Below the pieces are notes generated by a model. The model searched no databases and was not told where the DNA came from. It worked only from the letters and a program-made list of their open reading frames with translations. A stretch of DNA of 64,000 nt from Pohlia nutans (lineage: Eukaryota; Streptophyta; Bryopsida; Bryales; Mniaceae): positions 193,555 to 257,554 of the forward strand of contig CM040092.1 of the NCBI GenBank assembly GCA_022496805.1, given 5' to 3'. Position numbers and translations under genes: made by a program. Of the stretch, positions 11,080 through 24,840 are shown in pieces. Position 1 is the stretch's first letter; each line of letters begins with the position of its first letter.

Positions 11080-12449
11080 ATTTTTGCCTCTCTGATGAAT
11101 ATAATCATTCATTTGGGAGTGCATTCAAACATGATATAGTTGTTTGAACAAATATCATAAACAAATGATGAGCATGTTGAAAAGATAAAGTTGCTTACAG
11201 TCTCATTTAATATTTGCACTTTGGAGTGCTAAATTTGATACTCCAGCTTATGAAGTGTGTTACATTACGAATTTAGGACCTCACTAATTTTTGACGATTT
11301 CCATGCGATATCCGATTTTTCATGAATTCGTACATTTTTCACACAGATTTCGCGTTGATTCTGCATTGAATCCGCATAGCTTCTACATTCACTCTTTTTG
11401 TTATCTTACAAAGTGCAGAATTTGTATGGAATTAGCACAAAATCCGTGCAAAATCTGTGCAAAAAATGTAGGAACCCACTATGAAATATTGGATGTCGCA
11501 CAGAAATCATTTAAAATTTGTTGATCGAGTCCTAAATTCTTGATGTACAAATTTGTCTACTATATTTACAAACATTATATAAATCCAAGACCACTAGCCC
11601 TACTTCAAATTGGATTCAAAGGCATATTTTATTTTCTACTAGAAAATAATTATAATTTAATCAAAATTTAAATATTTGGTCTCTAACAACTCATGAAAGG
11701 GGACATCGACTCAAAAATGATTTCTAGAAGTATTACGGGTTAAATTCAATTTAAATTAGACTTTCTTTGAGCTCAATGCTTCCAACATATGGACACAACT
11801 TTAACATGGGGAGTGCACCTCATCATCAATTGCTTATAGTCTAGATCTATTTTTAAACACTGCTTAATTATAACCGAGGCATGGTTGAATAAGGAACAAG
11901 TTATGGTTGTTGTATTTCCTAAACATTTGATTATGTGACTGTTATGACAAATGAATGGGGAGTGCACCCCATTGCCAATGACACTCATAATGAAAACATT
12001 CATATTCTAAAAAGAAAAGCCCAAACAATATCAATATTACGTGTTTATATCCCCATTGTCAAGATTAAATTTCATATTCTTAAGCAATACAACAAAACAA
12101 CATAGAAAGAAATGCGTGCACTTGCAATAAATTTCAAAAATATTTAATCATCTATCAATATCCTCACCGCTCAAAAGGGCGTGCCCTCCTACACTAGAAG
12201 TCATAGGCGTGCAACAAAGATTTTGTACATGGGTTTCATTTTGATCGGCTTATGCGGGTTGTCAACATTATTGTATTCTGAAATACTATATGACAATGAC
12301 CAAAATACATTCCTTGGTTACACAATCACTCCTGACTACTTGAAAATACTTGAAATGTACTTATCTATCTTCCGCTTGTCACAAGAAGACCAGTAGAAGA
12401 AGTCAAAGTTCTCATAACACTATTGGACAAAATCAACTATACTGACCAG
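11080..12449. other. AT-rich intergenic sequence
   Basis: No gene recognised. The phrase ATGGGGAGTGCACC occurs at about 11806 and 11956 and a variant near 10316, pointing to an old dispersed repeat. The open frame at 12181-12396 has no identifiable motif. Confidence 0.4.
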
Positions 12450-12584
12450 GTATTAGCATAAACCCTATTTTGGACGGTGAAATTTTTGATCCAATTGAAA
12501 GTTGAGAGGTGCACATTACAACGCTAATGCATAAGCTGCACAAGCTACACCCCCCACTTGGTAGACCGTAGCTTGCAATCACCC
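12450..12584. mobile_element. Right end of a TIR element sharing termini with the 10.7-kb transposon
   Basis: Matches 28236-28385 almost throughout and stops at the same point, CTTGCAATCACCC. Read inward on the minus strand the end is GGGTGATTGCAAGCTACGG, the same type of terminus as at 27617, 47768 and 58488. A left end was not found upstream. Confidence 0.75.
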
Positions 12585-12889
12585 ACCTTCATAAAGTTCG
12601 CCTTTGTGATCCGCTTTTATAGTCGCAAAAGCAATTGTTGATATTACTGACAAAAAAATATCTCGCCTATGGAATGCTCAATTTGAGCTCAGGAATCAAG
12701 GTCAACAAAGAGGGGAAGTCCTACTCCATCAAAGCTTCTTAAACAGTCGCACGCCTTGCATACGAAAAACTCCCAATCATTAACGATGATTATAGTTAGA
12801 CATGCATCAAGCTGATATGTAGAATAAGAACATTTAGAAATTTTTTGGAGAACTCTCCATGCGCTTTTCAAGGGCGTGACGAAAGATAT

Positions 12890-15800
12890 AACACCCAATT
12901 CCCTATTTTTTCACTTGGCCAAGTGCAAAAATTTCAAGACTTAATTATGAAAAAGAATATCAAAAAGAAAATGGAAGAAATGTCAATTTCTGTCTTTGTT
13001 GAAATATATTGTGTTTTGAAATAAAACATGTATATTTTATTTTTTTCATAACAAAATTTAGAATCTCATTTATATTTTTAAATGCAAAGTCCTTTTAAAA
13101 AATCCTTTGTGAATGCTGTAAAAAGCAAAATTTTGCTTCCACTCAATCTTTTTTTTTCATTTTTTAGATTACAGTGCGTTACAATCCAATGTGCATTCTC
13201 ACACAATACCATAATTACTCTAAATGTCTACATAAAACCAAATCTATACATGTATATATAATAAAATTAATACACATGATAAAATGTACAAGCAGAACCT
13301 AAGAAGTGTAAGTACTTGCACTAAGCTATATTCTACATAAGAATACTACTCGGGGGTCTCTAGAATCTTCTTTGATGATTGTGTTCCTTTATCCTAACCC
13401 TCATCACAAACTACATGTTACTCCTCCAATCTGGCACAAATATCTGAAGGAGTGTTGGAATTGGCATACTCTAACGCTCGAGCCATCATAGCATTAGCCA
13501 TGGGAGAGAGCTCATCGTGCACGGGCGGTGATCTTTTCATGATAAACGTTGCATGGCTCAAACGTATAGTGCCCTGTAACACCACAACAAATGTATCTAA
13601 CTCCATCATGGTAAGAGTAGAAGTCGTCCGCGCCCAGCGTCATATCTCGATCGGCTAGGGTCCACCCAAACATAAGCAAAGTGGAAGCAATACCTAGTGC
13701 TACTCCGGGTGTTGAAAACACCTCAAAAGTACTAGATTATAATGAATCTAGTACTAAAAGTGCTCTTGAAAGATGGCCGGGGATGTAGATATATTTATTG
13801 ATCCTGTGAATGTGACCTTATGGTTTAGGCTAGTCGCAAGAATATCGCAACTTCTTCAGCACTGATATATAACTCCGCCATCTCAATATCCCCTCTCTTG
13901 TCTGGCGTCCCCTCAACATCCATAAACTTTGGTATCTCTCTCTGTGCCTCTAAGACTCAAGTGGTGCCATGGTCCTTTGTAGAGAACACAATACATGGAC
14001 AACGATCTACCCTACCAACAATATGTGGATATAATGTTGCAGCTGCCTCCTACCTTAAACTTAACTACATGATGTTCTCATTATGTTTCACAGTACGAGC
14101 TATGTCATCATGGATCCTCTCTCTCTATGGAGTGTCCATGTAACCTAACAACACTTCGGTATGTCACTATGTCATACTGAATCTGCACTGTGACGTGTAG
14201 CAGATAGCTCCTTCTCAGAATGCTCATATGTTCCTATCTCTACATCATTCATCAATCATGGACTCATATATGTAGCCCTAAAAATAGCAAAATGCATCTT
14301 TATCATAGCATGGGTAGAACAATCAGACTGCGGCGAATCCAACTCAGTCTCGTACTTCTCTACTAGAACATTCCTCATGAATGTAGTACGAGTGTTCAAG
14401 TTGTCTAACACAATGATTTGACTGCCTACAAAACCACACTACGATATATCTGGTATGGCGGTAGTGATACCAAAAGCCACGAGACCTCAGCTCTTTGACA
14501 AATACATGATCACAAGTCTCTGTAGCTTTGTAGGCAACCTCTCCAATCAATCCGCTATACCATGGGTTTTGGCCTTTTTCCAACAATCCATAAATATTGT
14601 AGATAGCTCCTCCTCCTCCTTCTCAACATTCCATAAATACTGTAGGTAGCTCCTCCTCTCCCTTCCCAACATTTTGCCTCTACCTGCCTCCTATCGGATG
14701 AACCAACATGATAGCCACGTCTCCAAAGCTCGCTCCACTTTTCCCTCGTGTCTCAAACCATGCTTGTGTCCATTCATCGAACCTAACTGAAACACCTACA
14801 TTCCTTTGAACAACAAACTCTCCTCTCATAAATGCAAATTGTTGTGCAAATGGTCTTCAAAATATACTCCAGCTCAATATAGAAATATAACGGTCTAGAT
14901 ATAAACACCCGTCATCTACCTCTTTAACCGCTCCATGTGCATAATCATCATCTCCCCAAGGCTTATCTTCCCCCTGTGATGTACTTTGTTTACAATCAAA
15001 AGTCCATAAGCAAGGGTCTCTTAGCTGCACATGATCCTCTATGAAAAAATCCCCTCTACCTCGTACAGGAAGCCCCCCCAAAGCATCCCCTCCTCTCGCC
15101 AATCCCATCGCACTTCTCCTAAATCTTCAACATCCAACCCATACCTTCAGTATCCACGGCCACCGGGCGCAATGTCCGCATTGTGTTGCCTAATCATTGG
15201 AGAAATGAAGGAATCTAATCTCTCTAATGTTGTCATGGCCCCGCCCAAAAGAGTAGTCCAAGCCTTCTTCATCTCCTTCTGTATGTTATCTCCAAACTCC
15301 TGCAATTGCTTCCTTTCAACCTCTCCATACCGTTCCACACAAATCGTGAAGTACACATCCATCGTGCATGGATTACACTCCCATCTTTTTACCATCAACC
15401 ATCATATCTCAAAGCATTCCGTACCGATTCCTTAGGCTGCATCCGATCCGTTACCCACGATGAAGTCCCCTTTGATGGATTAGAACCACGAGTGCCATTA
15501 AAGTAATACTTCTAATGTATATATGACCCTCCCTCCACTGGCTTTGTAGCCAGATTTTTAGCCACTCCAAGATACTATCGAAGGTAATCCTAGTAAAAGG
15601 TCTCAACCAACTCTTCTCCATCCTCTCCGGCTCTGCTCGACCATTCATTATGTCATCCAAACCACGTTTGGGTGCAATATCCCTCCATTTCTTCTCGTCA
15701 TTGTCGATGAACCACAAGAATCATGTGATAGCAATCCTTCTTTGTACTCAAGTTTGGCCTACCAAAAAGCATGAATAATGTGTTGGCCATCCACCTACTC

Positions 15801-16950
15801 CTATATAATGTCATTCTCAAGCCTATTTCCAATAAATTCATCTCCGTATTAGCATAGTGCAAATATGCGGCGTCAATTCTCAAACAACTTCCTTCGCTTT
15901 GAATTCCTCCTCCATTTCTCTCCCCATTGTATCCCGTATTCTCTATAATATAGTTGATGGCTTGCAAGTCAATGGATTGATCAACTCTTTATCTTTTTCT
16001 TTCATCTGTCAGTAAATCTTTGATATCCTCCTTGTATTCAACACATGGTGCTTCATCTCAGGGTTTTTCACTGCACGTATGTTCTCCACTTTAGCATTGA
16101 ATATTGACTCTGTTCCCCATAGATATTCCGTTTAGAGCTCATCCTGTATAGAAATATCAATCTCTTCTTCTGCTTACTTCTCCCACCTGCACCCTCCATA
16201 TTCTTGTCCTCCAATGAAAGATCATCAATGTCATCTCCTTCGTTATCTACATCTCCCTGAACTGGTGGTGTTGTACCCCATAGCCCTCGCTGCAGTCTTC
16301 CTCTTTTCTTTTGAAGCGCTGATTGTCGCGGATTAGGATAAGGTTCCGAAACCACGTCCTCCACCGATCTTCCCTGTGTCGAACGTCCTCTATTCTACTC
16401 CTTCACTAGCATCCAACCATCAGTCATTGGTGCCGCAAAAATCGTGTACAAAGTATTAGTAGCCTCTGGTTTACACAATGGCTCATGTTTTGCCGCTGTC
16501 TCAATTTGTCATACACGTGATACTCCAAAAATCTTCTCCTCACACAAAAAATGTCCTCAGGGCCTAACGACATGCACTTCATAACTAAAGCCAATCGTAG
16601 AATTCTAAACTATTATAGCAAGCCGTTCCATTCTCTCCCCAGCGTTCGCAGCATCTTTACTAAAGGAATGCGATCTTAGAGGAATTGGTGTTATAATCAA
16701 TTGCTTTTGCAACTTGTATTTTGTTGGTGTCGACTTCTCATCCTCTACATGCATAAAGAAAAAACCATTTGGTAACGAAGTAATAGAGTGAAGCACTCCA
16801 ATGACAGAATCACTCTCCCGAGATCGGACCAGTGCTTGTTCGATAAAACATTAAAGTCACAAATCCACATATTAGGCTTCAAAGAATCTTCTTTCGTAAT
16901 CCTCTAACGAGGATCTTTGAACTCAACCTAAACCTCAAGCGCCATATTGA
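12890..16950 (-). pseudogene. Decayed coding relic of an unidentified mobile element
   Basis: Minus-strand open pieces at 16796-16605, 16364-16068, 15967-15698, 15717-15451, 15398-15147, 15108-14857, 14586-14344 and 13721-13418 have protein-like composition but are broken by stops and frameshifts. Recognisable stretches include ERIHDDIARTVKHNENIM (near 14100), MWFIDNDEKKWRDIA (near 15700) and WTLADRDMTL (near 13660). A homologous stretch (WTLADHCMTL) recurs on the minus strand at 63533-63733. Both loci are also bordered by the palindrome CACTTGGCCAAGTG (12917 and 63080), which may mark an end of the element. I do not recognise the protein family. Confidence 0.5.
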
Positions 16951-17136
16951 TGCCGGCTACACTCTGCACATACACATTACACACATATAAATGAACATTT
17001 GCAATCCATAAGATTTTCAAAACATGCATTTCAATTCTATAAGATTCAAAATCACCACAGTCCACAAACTATTACCTAATCATCAGTTCCTAAATACTAA
17101 CCATCTCTTGGACCGTAAGGGTCTCCAAAAAAAATT

Positions 17137-17335
17137 AGCCCTAAATAAAGCCCCATTTGGAAACTACGAACGCATTTGGGGTCAAAATGGAGCCCATGGT
17201 GATGACTCGGGGTCAAATCGTGCCTCAGGAGGCCTCTATTAAGAACCCCAAAAAAACTCAGCCCTGTTTGAAAGCCTCGAATGCATTTGGGGCTTAAGTG
17301 GGACCCACGGTAGTGACTCGAGGCCATTTCAAATT
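17137..17335. repeat. Tandem duplication, two diverged units ~123 bp apart
   Basis: The unit AGCCCT...GCATTTGGGG...CCCA(T/C)GGT(G/A)(A/G)TGACTCG appears from 17137 and from 17260, with CCCCAAAAAAACTC-type spacer. Non-coding. Confidence 0.75.
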
Positions 17336-17904
17336 TTAGATACAAGATTTGAGTTTTAGGTGAATGAAAGTACTTGCCAAATGGTTTGAATTTGCTTTTT
17401 GTATATAATGTAAATATCCACCACTTCTAAATAAGTGCTATGGCCTCCAAATTGTCAAACATTGATCTGTAAATTCTCATGTAGAAATTGTTAGAATTTT
17501 AATTGAAAAGAAAAGGGTACATTGAATTCATGCATGCATTAAAGATCACTCCATATATAAAGGTGAAGGAGTTGCCATTATTTGTTATGTGCCACAACAA
17601 TTTCCAAGGTACATGGTTTTGAGCAAAAAAATAAGATTTAGGAGGGAAGTAACAAAGCTGAGAGCTTATATCTATTGAAAAAAGGAAGAAAAAAGATCTG
17701 CCCGTGCGGACTACTAGCCATATATGGCTGGCCAGACGTAGAAAGAAGCTATAGGGCATTAATATGACGGCCAATTAAAAATGGCTAGTGGGCCCTCACA
17801 AGTCAAATTGGCTAAGGCAAACCAGGTCCGTCAAGGATCTTACTGTGTATTTGGAATAATTGACTTAAAGTTCTAATGAACACAAATTTGGTAATTTTCA
17901 ACTA
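17336..17904. other. AT-rich intergenic sequence
   Basis: No gene, RNA or repeat boundary recognised. Confidence 0.5.
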
Positions 17905-18955
17905 TGAACCTTGCATTACATAATAACCATGAAATTCCGGATTTTTAGTCATAGCTATACAACTTTGACTATCACAGTAAATTATTGTAGGCCCTTTTTG
18001 AGCAAACCCCATTTCCTCCAGAATATGTCTAATCCATATAGCTTCCTTGGTTGCTTCACCTGCTGCGTAATATTCAGCTTCGGCACTCAATTGGGCAATA
18101 ACTTTATGTTTCACACTGTTCCAAGAAATTGTTGCATTGGCTAACATTAAAACATAGCCAGTTCTTAATCTCCTTTCTACCGGAACTCCAGCTCAATCAG
18201 AGTCACAATATCCAATCACTTGCAAATTGTCATCTCCTTTGTAGACTAAGCCCTCATTGCTTGTCACATTGAGATATCTCCATATAACCATATTCGTTTT
18301 ACAGAAGACCAATGCTTGAGTCTTGGATCAAAATTGTACCTAGCTACCATACTTACTCCTTGAGATATATCTGGTCAAGTAGTTATAGCCAAATACATTT
18401 GGCATCCCACTGCTAATTTGTAGGGAATTGCCTACATTACCTCCTCTTCTTCTTGTGTAATCTTGTTTACACATTGAAGATTGCAATTGCCCTCCAATGG
18501 CGTAGACATAGGCTTAGCATGACTTAAGTTAAAGTTTTTAAGCTTCTACTCAATATACTTTGACTGGCTTATACAAAGAGTGTGTCTTTGTCTATCTCTA
18601 GTAACTTGAAGGTTTAAACCAGAGTAAAGATCTCTCATATCAGTCATTTCATACTTCTTTGATAAAGCCTTTTTAATTCTATTAGTTAATTTCAAATCAT
18701 TGCTGAAAAGAAATGAATCATCAATATATAAGGCTAACCAGAGCAATACTTTACCTTCACGTAAAATGTAAAGCCCGCTGTCTTTTACGCTCCTCGTAAA
18801 TCCAAGACTGAGTAGAAACGAAATGATATTTTCAATCTACATTCGTGGAGCTTGTTTCAACCCGTAAATCGATTTCAAGAGTAAACAATCGTAAACTTGT
18901 TCTTCCTTCTTGATAAATCACAACAAAGATTATTCAACCTGACTGACTTGATTAG
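17905..18955 (-). pseudogene. Ty1/Copia reverse transcriptase and RNase H relic
   Basis: On the minus strand, ALYIDDSFLFSN (a YxDD catalytic motif with Ile) in 18746-18546 is followed downstream by an RNase H segment at 18147-17902 with SWNSVKHKVIAQLSAEAEYYA and KEAIWIRHILEEMG. Order RT then RNase H and the wording of both blocks identify the Copia superfamily. Several stops and frameshifts separate the blocks. The upstream edge, about 18955, is cut by the LTR-like sequence of the tRNA-Asp-primed retroelement, and no LTR for this relic was identified. Confidence 0.85.
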
Positions 18956-19392
18956 ACATTTTGCATAAAAATCGACTATGTAGGCTCAAAAGAGCGTTTA
19001 CTAGACCAATTGACCCAAAATATAAAAATAAAATAAAATAAAGATTTATGTGTATTAATTACAAATTATTAACTTGGCATTTGATTAAGTGATAGAGCAT
19101 ACATTGCATATGACAATTTGATCAAACCTAATTCATTGATTTGACTATTTGACCACCCTATTGAACACTAGGTAGGACTAGGACTACATTTATTAAGTCA
19201 CAACATTAATGGACTGCCACCAAATTGATTACACTAGGTAGAAGAGTTTTTTTTTAATTCTTTTAAACCCCTAAAATTCTATTTTGATAGTGACTTTAAT
19301 CATAATACAATAGATCGCTTTAACCTTTCCTTGAAAAAGAATCCTTATACCAATTGTTCATGTGTATTATAAACAACAAAACTAGGTTAACA
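18955..19392 (+). mobile_element. 3' part of a retroelement LTR (family with tRNA-Asp primer site), copy A
   Basis: Homologous to 40800-41244 and 46890-47335 (phrases such as CTTGGCATTTGA[T/C]TA[A/G]GTGATAGA, AATGGACTG and TAGTGACTTTA[A/G]TCA). It ends ACTAGGTTAACA, immediately before a primer-binding site. Its 5' part is missing where it meets the Copia relic. Confidence 0.8.
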
Positions 19393-19395
19393 TTT

Positions 19396-19411
19396 TGGCG
19401 CCGCTGCTGGG
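19396..19411 (+). promoter_or_regulatory. Retroelement primer-binding site, tRNA-Asp type, copy A
   Basis: TGGCGCCGCTGCTGGG, three bases after the LTR end. It matches the widely used plant Gypsy primer site complementary to the 3' end of tRNA-Asp, with small differences. Confidence 0.8.
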
Positions 19412-21340
19412 AAAAGGTCTTAGTTATCAGTAGCTAAAAAGACAAGTAGAAAAAAGAATTTATAATTTTCTCTTATGACAAGAATGTCTAAAACTTAACT
19501 TGGAAAAATTAGAATGTGTAACTTCCTTATGAAAAAGTCAAATTCAAAAGGAATGACATGTATTTTTCCTAGTAGTAATCTTGTAGACAAATGAATCACT
19601 TATCAAAGGTTAAAAAAAAATTAAACATTAAGAAAAGTGTTAGTATTCAATTAGAATAAATAATAATAACAATAAAACAATAAAACAATAAATAATAAAT
19701 GATATATATATTGACAATAAGTTATAGCTATGAAACCATTCATGATCTTTTATCAGACATATTTCATAAAGTGATATTTTAGACAATTGTTCTTCTACAG
19801 GAGAATATAACAAAATCAACGATAAATCCACTTCTATTAAACCATTCACTTGCACCTTGAAAGAAAAACCAAAAACTATACCTCGAGAAAATTTTGAAAA
19901 AAAGGAAGTTGTAGTCATTTTGTGAAGAAACTAGACATTTTAAAAAGACTTGCTTTAAAAAAGAACTCCAACAATTCCAACCGCACTATGAATTTCTTGT
20001 AATTTTGATTTTCTCATATCAATTAGTACATTAACCTACGTAAACAATTGTGAAACATCCATAGAAGAATAAATTAGGAGAAAGACGATTATCAACACTT
20101 TAATTTATTTTCACCTTCCTCAAAATATTTATCCGTGAAAGTAAGTTTAACAAACAAACACATTTGATAAAGTAAACTAAAATTGGTTTAATATTAATTA
20201 GCCTTATGAACCAACATGAAGAAAGTTACTAAGTTATTAATTTTTAATCTATTAATAGACTTTTGGCCTTATTGCCCAAAAACTAAAAACTTTGACAATT
20301 TAGTGCATCCTTGGTTATTAGCATTAAAAACATGTCAGTAGACACCTTTATGTGCACAAAACTTACATATACATACAGTGGTTTGTAGTCAATTAAACTA
20401 TCTTAAAAATGTTAAAAAATACAAAGTAGCAGAATTGTATTGCCAATGACTCAAAATGAAGTGCTTATTTCTATGGGAAGTACCAGAAATAATGCAAGAT
20501 TATTTATGGGGTCCTTGTCTATTTATCACATTATATGGACTCTATAAAAATGCTTATTTTGGACAAGGTTTAAATTAAAAGGGACTTTTATCCAAGACAA
20601 AACTCTAAAAGAAATAATAGAAAAATCACCCTTACATATGAAAAGAGTTATTTCAGTAAAATTTGGAAAAAGATTGAAACTAGCCAAACATTTAGAGCTA
20701 AATACGGAGAATTATTATCAGACTTTTGTACAATATCTATATGACCAGTATAGTAAATTAAATTACAAACTAATAGCGGAGTACCTCAAGGTTATGCTTG
20801 TTGAATTGGCCGTAAAAATTTGTGACCAGTCTATAAATTTATTTATGGGCCAATGAATCCAGCAAAATCCCCTTTTATTCTAGACTCTATGTGTCGAGAT
20901 AAGAAAAATGCGTTAACCCCATCTTTTAGTCTGATATGCTTAAATACATTTGGATATGTCAAATTTTAAAGATCTATAGTTATTGGTAATTGCTAAGATG
21001 TAACAAAGTCCCGATACAAAATTTAGCAAAAGAGTAAGTACAATATAGAGGAGTGTTTGACCCATAGCAATTGTCTTTCTTTGCCAAAACTAGTATGAAG
21101 GTTATAGTTAAAGTCTAGCTAACATCATAGGAAGTAGAGAAACTAATTGGTTCAACCTTTAAGGGCATTGATAGTTTCTTGAGCTTCATGTGGTTCCCCT
21201 TCCCTTTTTTACTATCTATATATTAAAGAAAATTTATTGACATAATTATTTTCACATATGGTCACATTAAATGTCTCATCGACAATCCAAAAATTCATCT
21301 ACAAAATCAATACTAGAGCTCCCTCCATCTATATTGTGGA
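19412..21340 (+). pseudogene. Internal region of the decayed retroelement, copy A
   Basis: Aligns by eye with 22121-24840, including an altered zinc-knuckle segment near 19925-19960, an open stretch near 20450-20856 and the phrase AGAGGAGTGTTTGACCCATAGCAATTGTC near 21050. Frames are broken throughout. It lacks recognisable reverse transcriptase, so it is either a 5'-only fragment or a non-autonomous derivative. The two internal copies lie head to tail. Confidence 0.65.
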
Positions 21341-22034
21341 AGGGTTACCATAGAATTTGTTTTTATTTTGAGCCATTTACTTTTATCATTCTATAGAGCC
21401 ATTGTATGGAATTTGCAGAAATTATGAAATTTAAAGTTGAACATGTATAATTCAATGTTTTTTGTGGTATAATTACATTACAAGAAATGAATTATACATA
21501 CAACAAGTTGAAATGACATTTCGTAGTACTTTGGCCATAGAACAACAAACCAGAATGCTTTAAAGCAATATCGTAGTTAGAGAGCGAGACAAAATCCTAG
21601 ATGCACAACACAAGTCAATTAAAAGGAGGTTTGATAGAGGAACAACATGCTAAAACTTCAAAAAATAAAAGTGATGTATTAAAGCGACGTAAAATTGCCA
21701 ATGTATACAATTATTGTTACACATATACTAAAAGTAACTTTTTGTGATTCTTTTATGGTAAATTTTTATACTATGGTTTCGTAAAGTTTTTTCTTTGATA
21801 TAAGTGCATGTTAAAAAAATATCTTTTGAATTATTTTTATAATAAAACATAAATTTAAGAATAACTTAATTATTAAATTTTCAAATATCTAATTATGTAT
21901 CAATGCAAATGCACCACATTGAATGACATATTTAGTGTTATAGGACACTATTTCTAAACCCGGATACTTTTTAATTTTAAAAAGATATAGTGACCTGATA
22001 AGAAAAAATTGAATGCAATGTTCCAATGAAAAAG
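21341..22034. other. AT-rich sequence between retroelement copies
   Basis: No gene recognised. It may be diverged retroelement sequence. Confidence 0.4.
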
Positions 22035-24840
22035 AACCGTAAAAGAACCCCTATACTTCATAGTTCATATCTTTTGGAAATAACAAAACTAGGCTACCAT
22101 TTTGGCGCCGTTGTCGGGGAAAGGTCCTAGCTATCGATGGCTAAAAAGAAAAGTATTAAAAGAATTTTTAAACTTCCCTCGTGATAAGAATGTCAAAGAC
22201 TTGCCTTGGAAAAATAGAATGTGTGACTTCCTTATTAAAAAATTCAAATTCAAATGGAATTATATATAATTTTCCTAGTCGTATTCTTGTAGACAAATGA
22301 AATTGTTTATTGATAAATAAAGAATTTATTTGTTGATAAACCCTAAATCCTAAATAAATTGTTTATTTACGAATGAATAAATTTTTTATTTATGAATAAA
22401 TAATTTTTTAATTCTAAACACTTAGTGTTTAGAATAAGTATTTGATAAATTATAGAATATTCTAATAAAAGTGCTGGTAACAATAAGAATAAAATTAAAT
22501 AAACATTAAAATACAAAATATAGATATTGACAATAGAGTTACAACTATGAGGTAGTTAGGTATGAAATAGAAGATGGAAATCAAATAACCCATGAAATCA
22601 TTCATAAACTTTTATCAAACAGATTTCCTAAAAATTATATTTTAGATAGTTGTTCTTTTACAAAACAATAAAACAAAATCAACCATAAATCTACTCGTAT
22701 TAAACTTAGCGTTTCTACCTTGAAAGATATCAAAAACTATATCTTGAGAAAAATTGGAAAACAAAGCAAATTGTTGTCATTTTTGTGGAGAAACTAGACA
22801 CATTAGAAAGACTTGCTTTAAAAAACAGGTATACGATAATATAAAAAGAGTTCCAAAAATTCCACTTCACCATCAATTTCTTATGATTCTGATTTTTTTA
22901 GACCAATTAGTAAATTAACCTAAATCAAGAACTGCGAAATACCTGTAGAGGAATTAATTAGAATAAAAACAATTGTTAACACTTTGATTTACTTTCACCC
23001 ATCTCAAAATAATTATCCATGAAAGTAAGTTAAACACACAAATACAATTGTTCAAATCAAGTTTGCAATTAATTAGCGTTATGAATCAACATGAAGAAAG
23101 TTACTAAATTCTTCATTTTTAAGCTATTAGTAGACTTTTGGCCCTATCTTCCAAAAATAAGAAACTTTGACAATTTAGTGCATCCCTAGTTATTAGCATT
23201 GAAAACACTTTAGTGGACACTTTTATGTGCAGAAAACTTACATACACTTATATCAATTTGTAAAGGATTAAATTATCTTAGAAATTTTACAAACTATAGG
23301 GTAGCATGTACATCTTGCAGATGATGCAAAATGAAATATTTATTTCCATAGGAAGTGCCAGAAGTACTCGACGATTATTACTCAGGTATTTGTTTATTTA
23401 TGGCATTATAACACTCTACAGAAACCCCTACTTTGGACAAAGTTTTCAATTGAGTGGAACTTTTATCCAAGATAAAATTCTTAAAGAAATAATAGAGCAC
23501 TTATCCATAAATATTAAAAAGATTTATATTTAGTGAAATCTAAAAAAAAGATTGAACTTAGCTAGGCCTTTATAGTTAAAAAAGGAGACTTACCCTTAGA
23601 TTTTTTTGTACTTGTCCAATATAGTAAGCTAAAATTACAAACCAATAGTAAAGACTTATCCCAAGGTTATCCTTGTTGGACTGGTTACAAAGTTTTAAGA
23701 ACAATATCTAAATTTATTTATGGGCCAATGAATCCAGCAAAAACTCCTCTTAACCCAAACTTTATGTGACGAGAGAAGAAAAATGCGTTATCTTCATCCT
23801 TTAGTTTGATATGCCCACACACATTTGTATATGTCAAATTCTAAAACAAGTTATAGTTATTACCAAAACACTAATATTTTCCAGAAAGTTCTCATCGCAC
23901 CATGAATTGACTCAAACTCCCTTAAACTTAATTAAGACTTTCCATATATTAATAAAGGTAAAAGTCCCATCACAATCCCTGAGACAACCTTACTAATAAC
24001 ACACCACAGACTTCAACATCCATGAATACACTACAAACCTTAAAAAAAGAAATTCCATGCACACAACAAGAGAAAAGACTCCTCGACTACATCACACCTA
24101 ATTTTCTAAGAGGTCACCACTTTATTCCATGAGAGAAAGCACAAAATAGAAAAGAACTCTAGATCAATTATTCACTACATAACCTGGAGTCTATAAAAAA
24201 GAAGAAAGATAGGTAAGATGGGATGCTTGAAGCAAAGAGGTGAAGACTACTTATAGGGTCTAGAGACCTTTCTTGGCAATGCTAACTACCGGTGATGCCT
24301 TACTTACGTTTTTGATAATAGGGTGATCGAAGTCGTGGTTCTCCACCTAAAGCCGTGATAATCTTGGCATGAAAGATGAAGAAACCGAAAGTAAAAGGGA
24401 AAAGCTACGCCTTAAACTAACTAAAAAGATGGAAATAATCTAAGACTAATGTTACTAATTGCTAAGATCTAAAAGAGTCCCAATACAATTTAGTGATACA
24501 GTAAGTACAATATAGAGGAGTGTTTATCCCATAGCAATTGTCTTACTATATTAGAACCAATATAAAGGTTACAGTTAAAGTTTAGCTAATATCATAAGAA
24601 GTAGAGAAACTCACTGATCCAACCTTAAAAGGCATTAACAATTTTTCGGACTTCTTGTGATTCCCTCCTTTCTTTTATTACCAACAAATTCAAAAAATCC
24701 TTCACATAATTTTTTTTTTACTTAAAACCACATTAAATGACTCATCAACATTTCCAAGATTCATCTTGAGAATCAATACAAAAATCACAAAGAGACGAAA
24801 GGGCTATATTAAGGGAAATCCCGCAGGAACGTTGCTACAT
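22035..24840 (+). pseudogene. Decayed retroelement copy B: LTR end, tRNA-Asp primer site, gag zinc knuckle
   Basis: A short LTR remnant ends ACTAGGCTACCA at 22099, followed by the primer site TGGCGCCGTTGTCGGGGA at 22103-22120. Just downstream a start ATG-GCT-AAA-AAG-AAA opens a frame that soon breaks. Near 22765-22830 a CX2CX4HX4C zinc knuckle (CHFCGETRHIRKTC) marks a gag nucleocapsid. The segment 23306-23533 matches copy A at about 20450-20680. About 0.6 kb at 23862-24450 is absent from copy A and is a candidate insertion or a copy-A deletion. LTR position and primer site point to a Gypsy-type element. Confidence 0.75.

Noticed and set aside
13898..15506. Plus-strand open frames of 60-134 residues
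   Set aside because: They lie opposite the more protein-like minus-strand relic and lack motifs.
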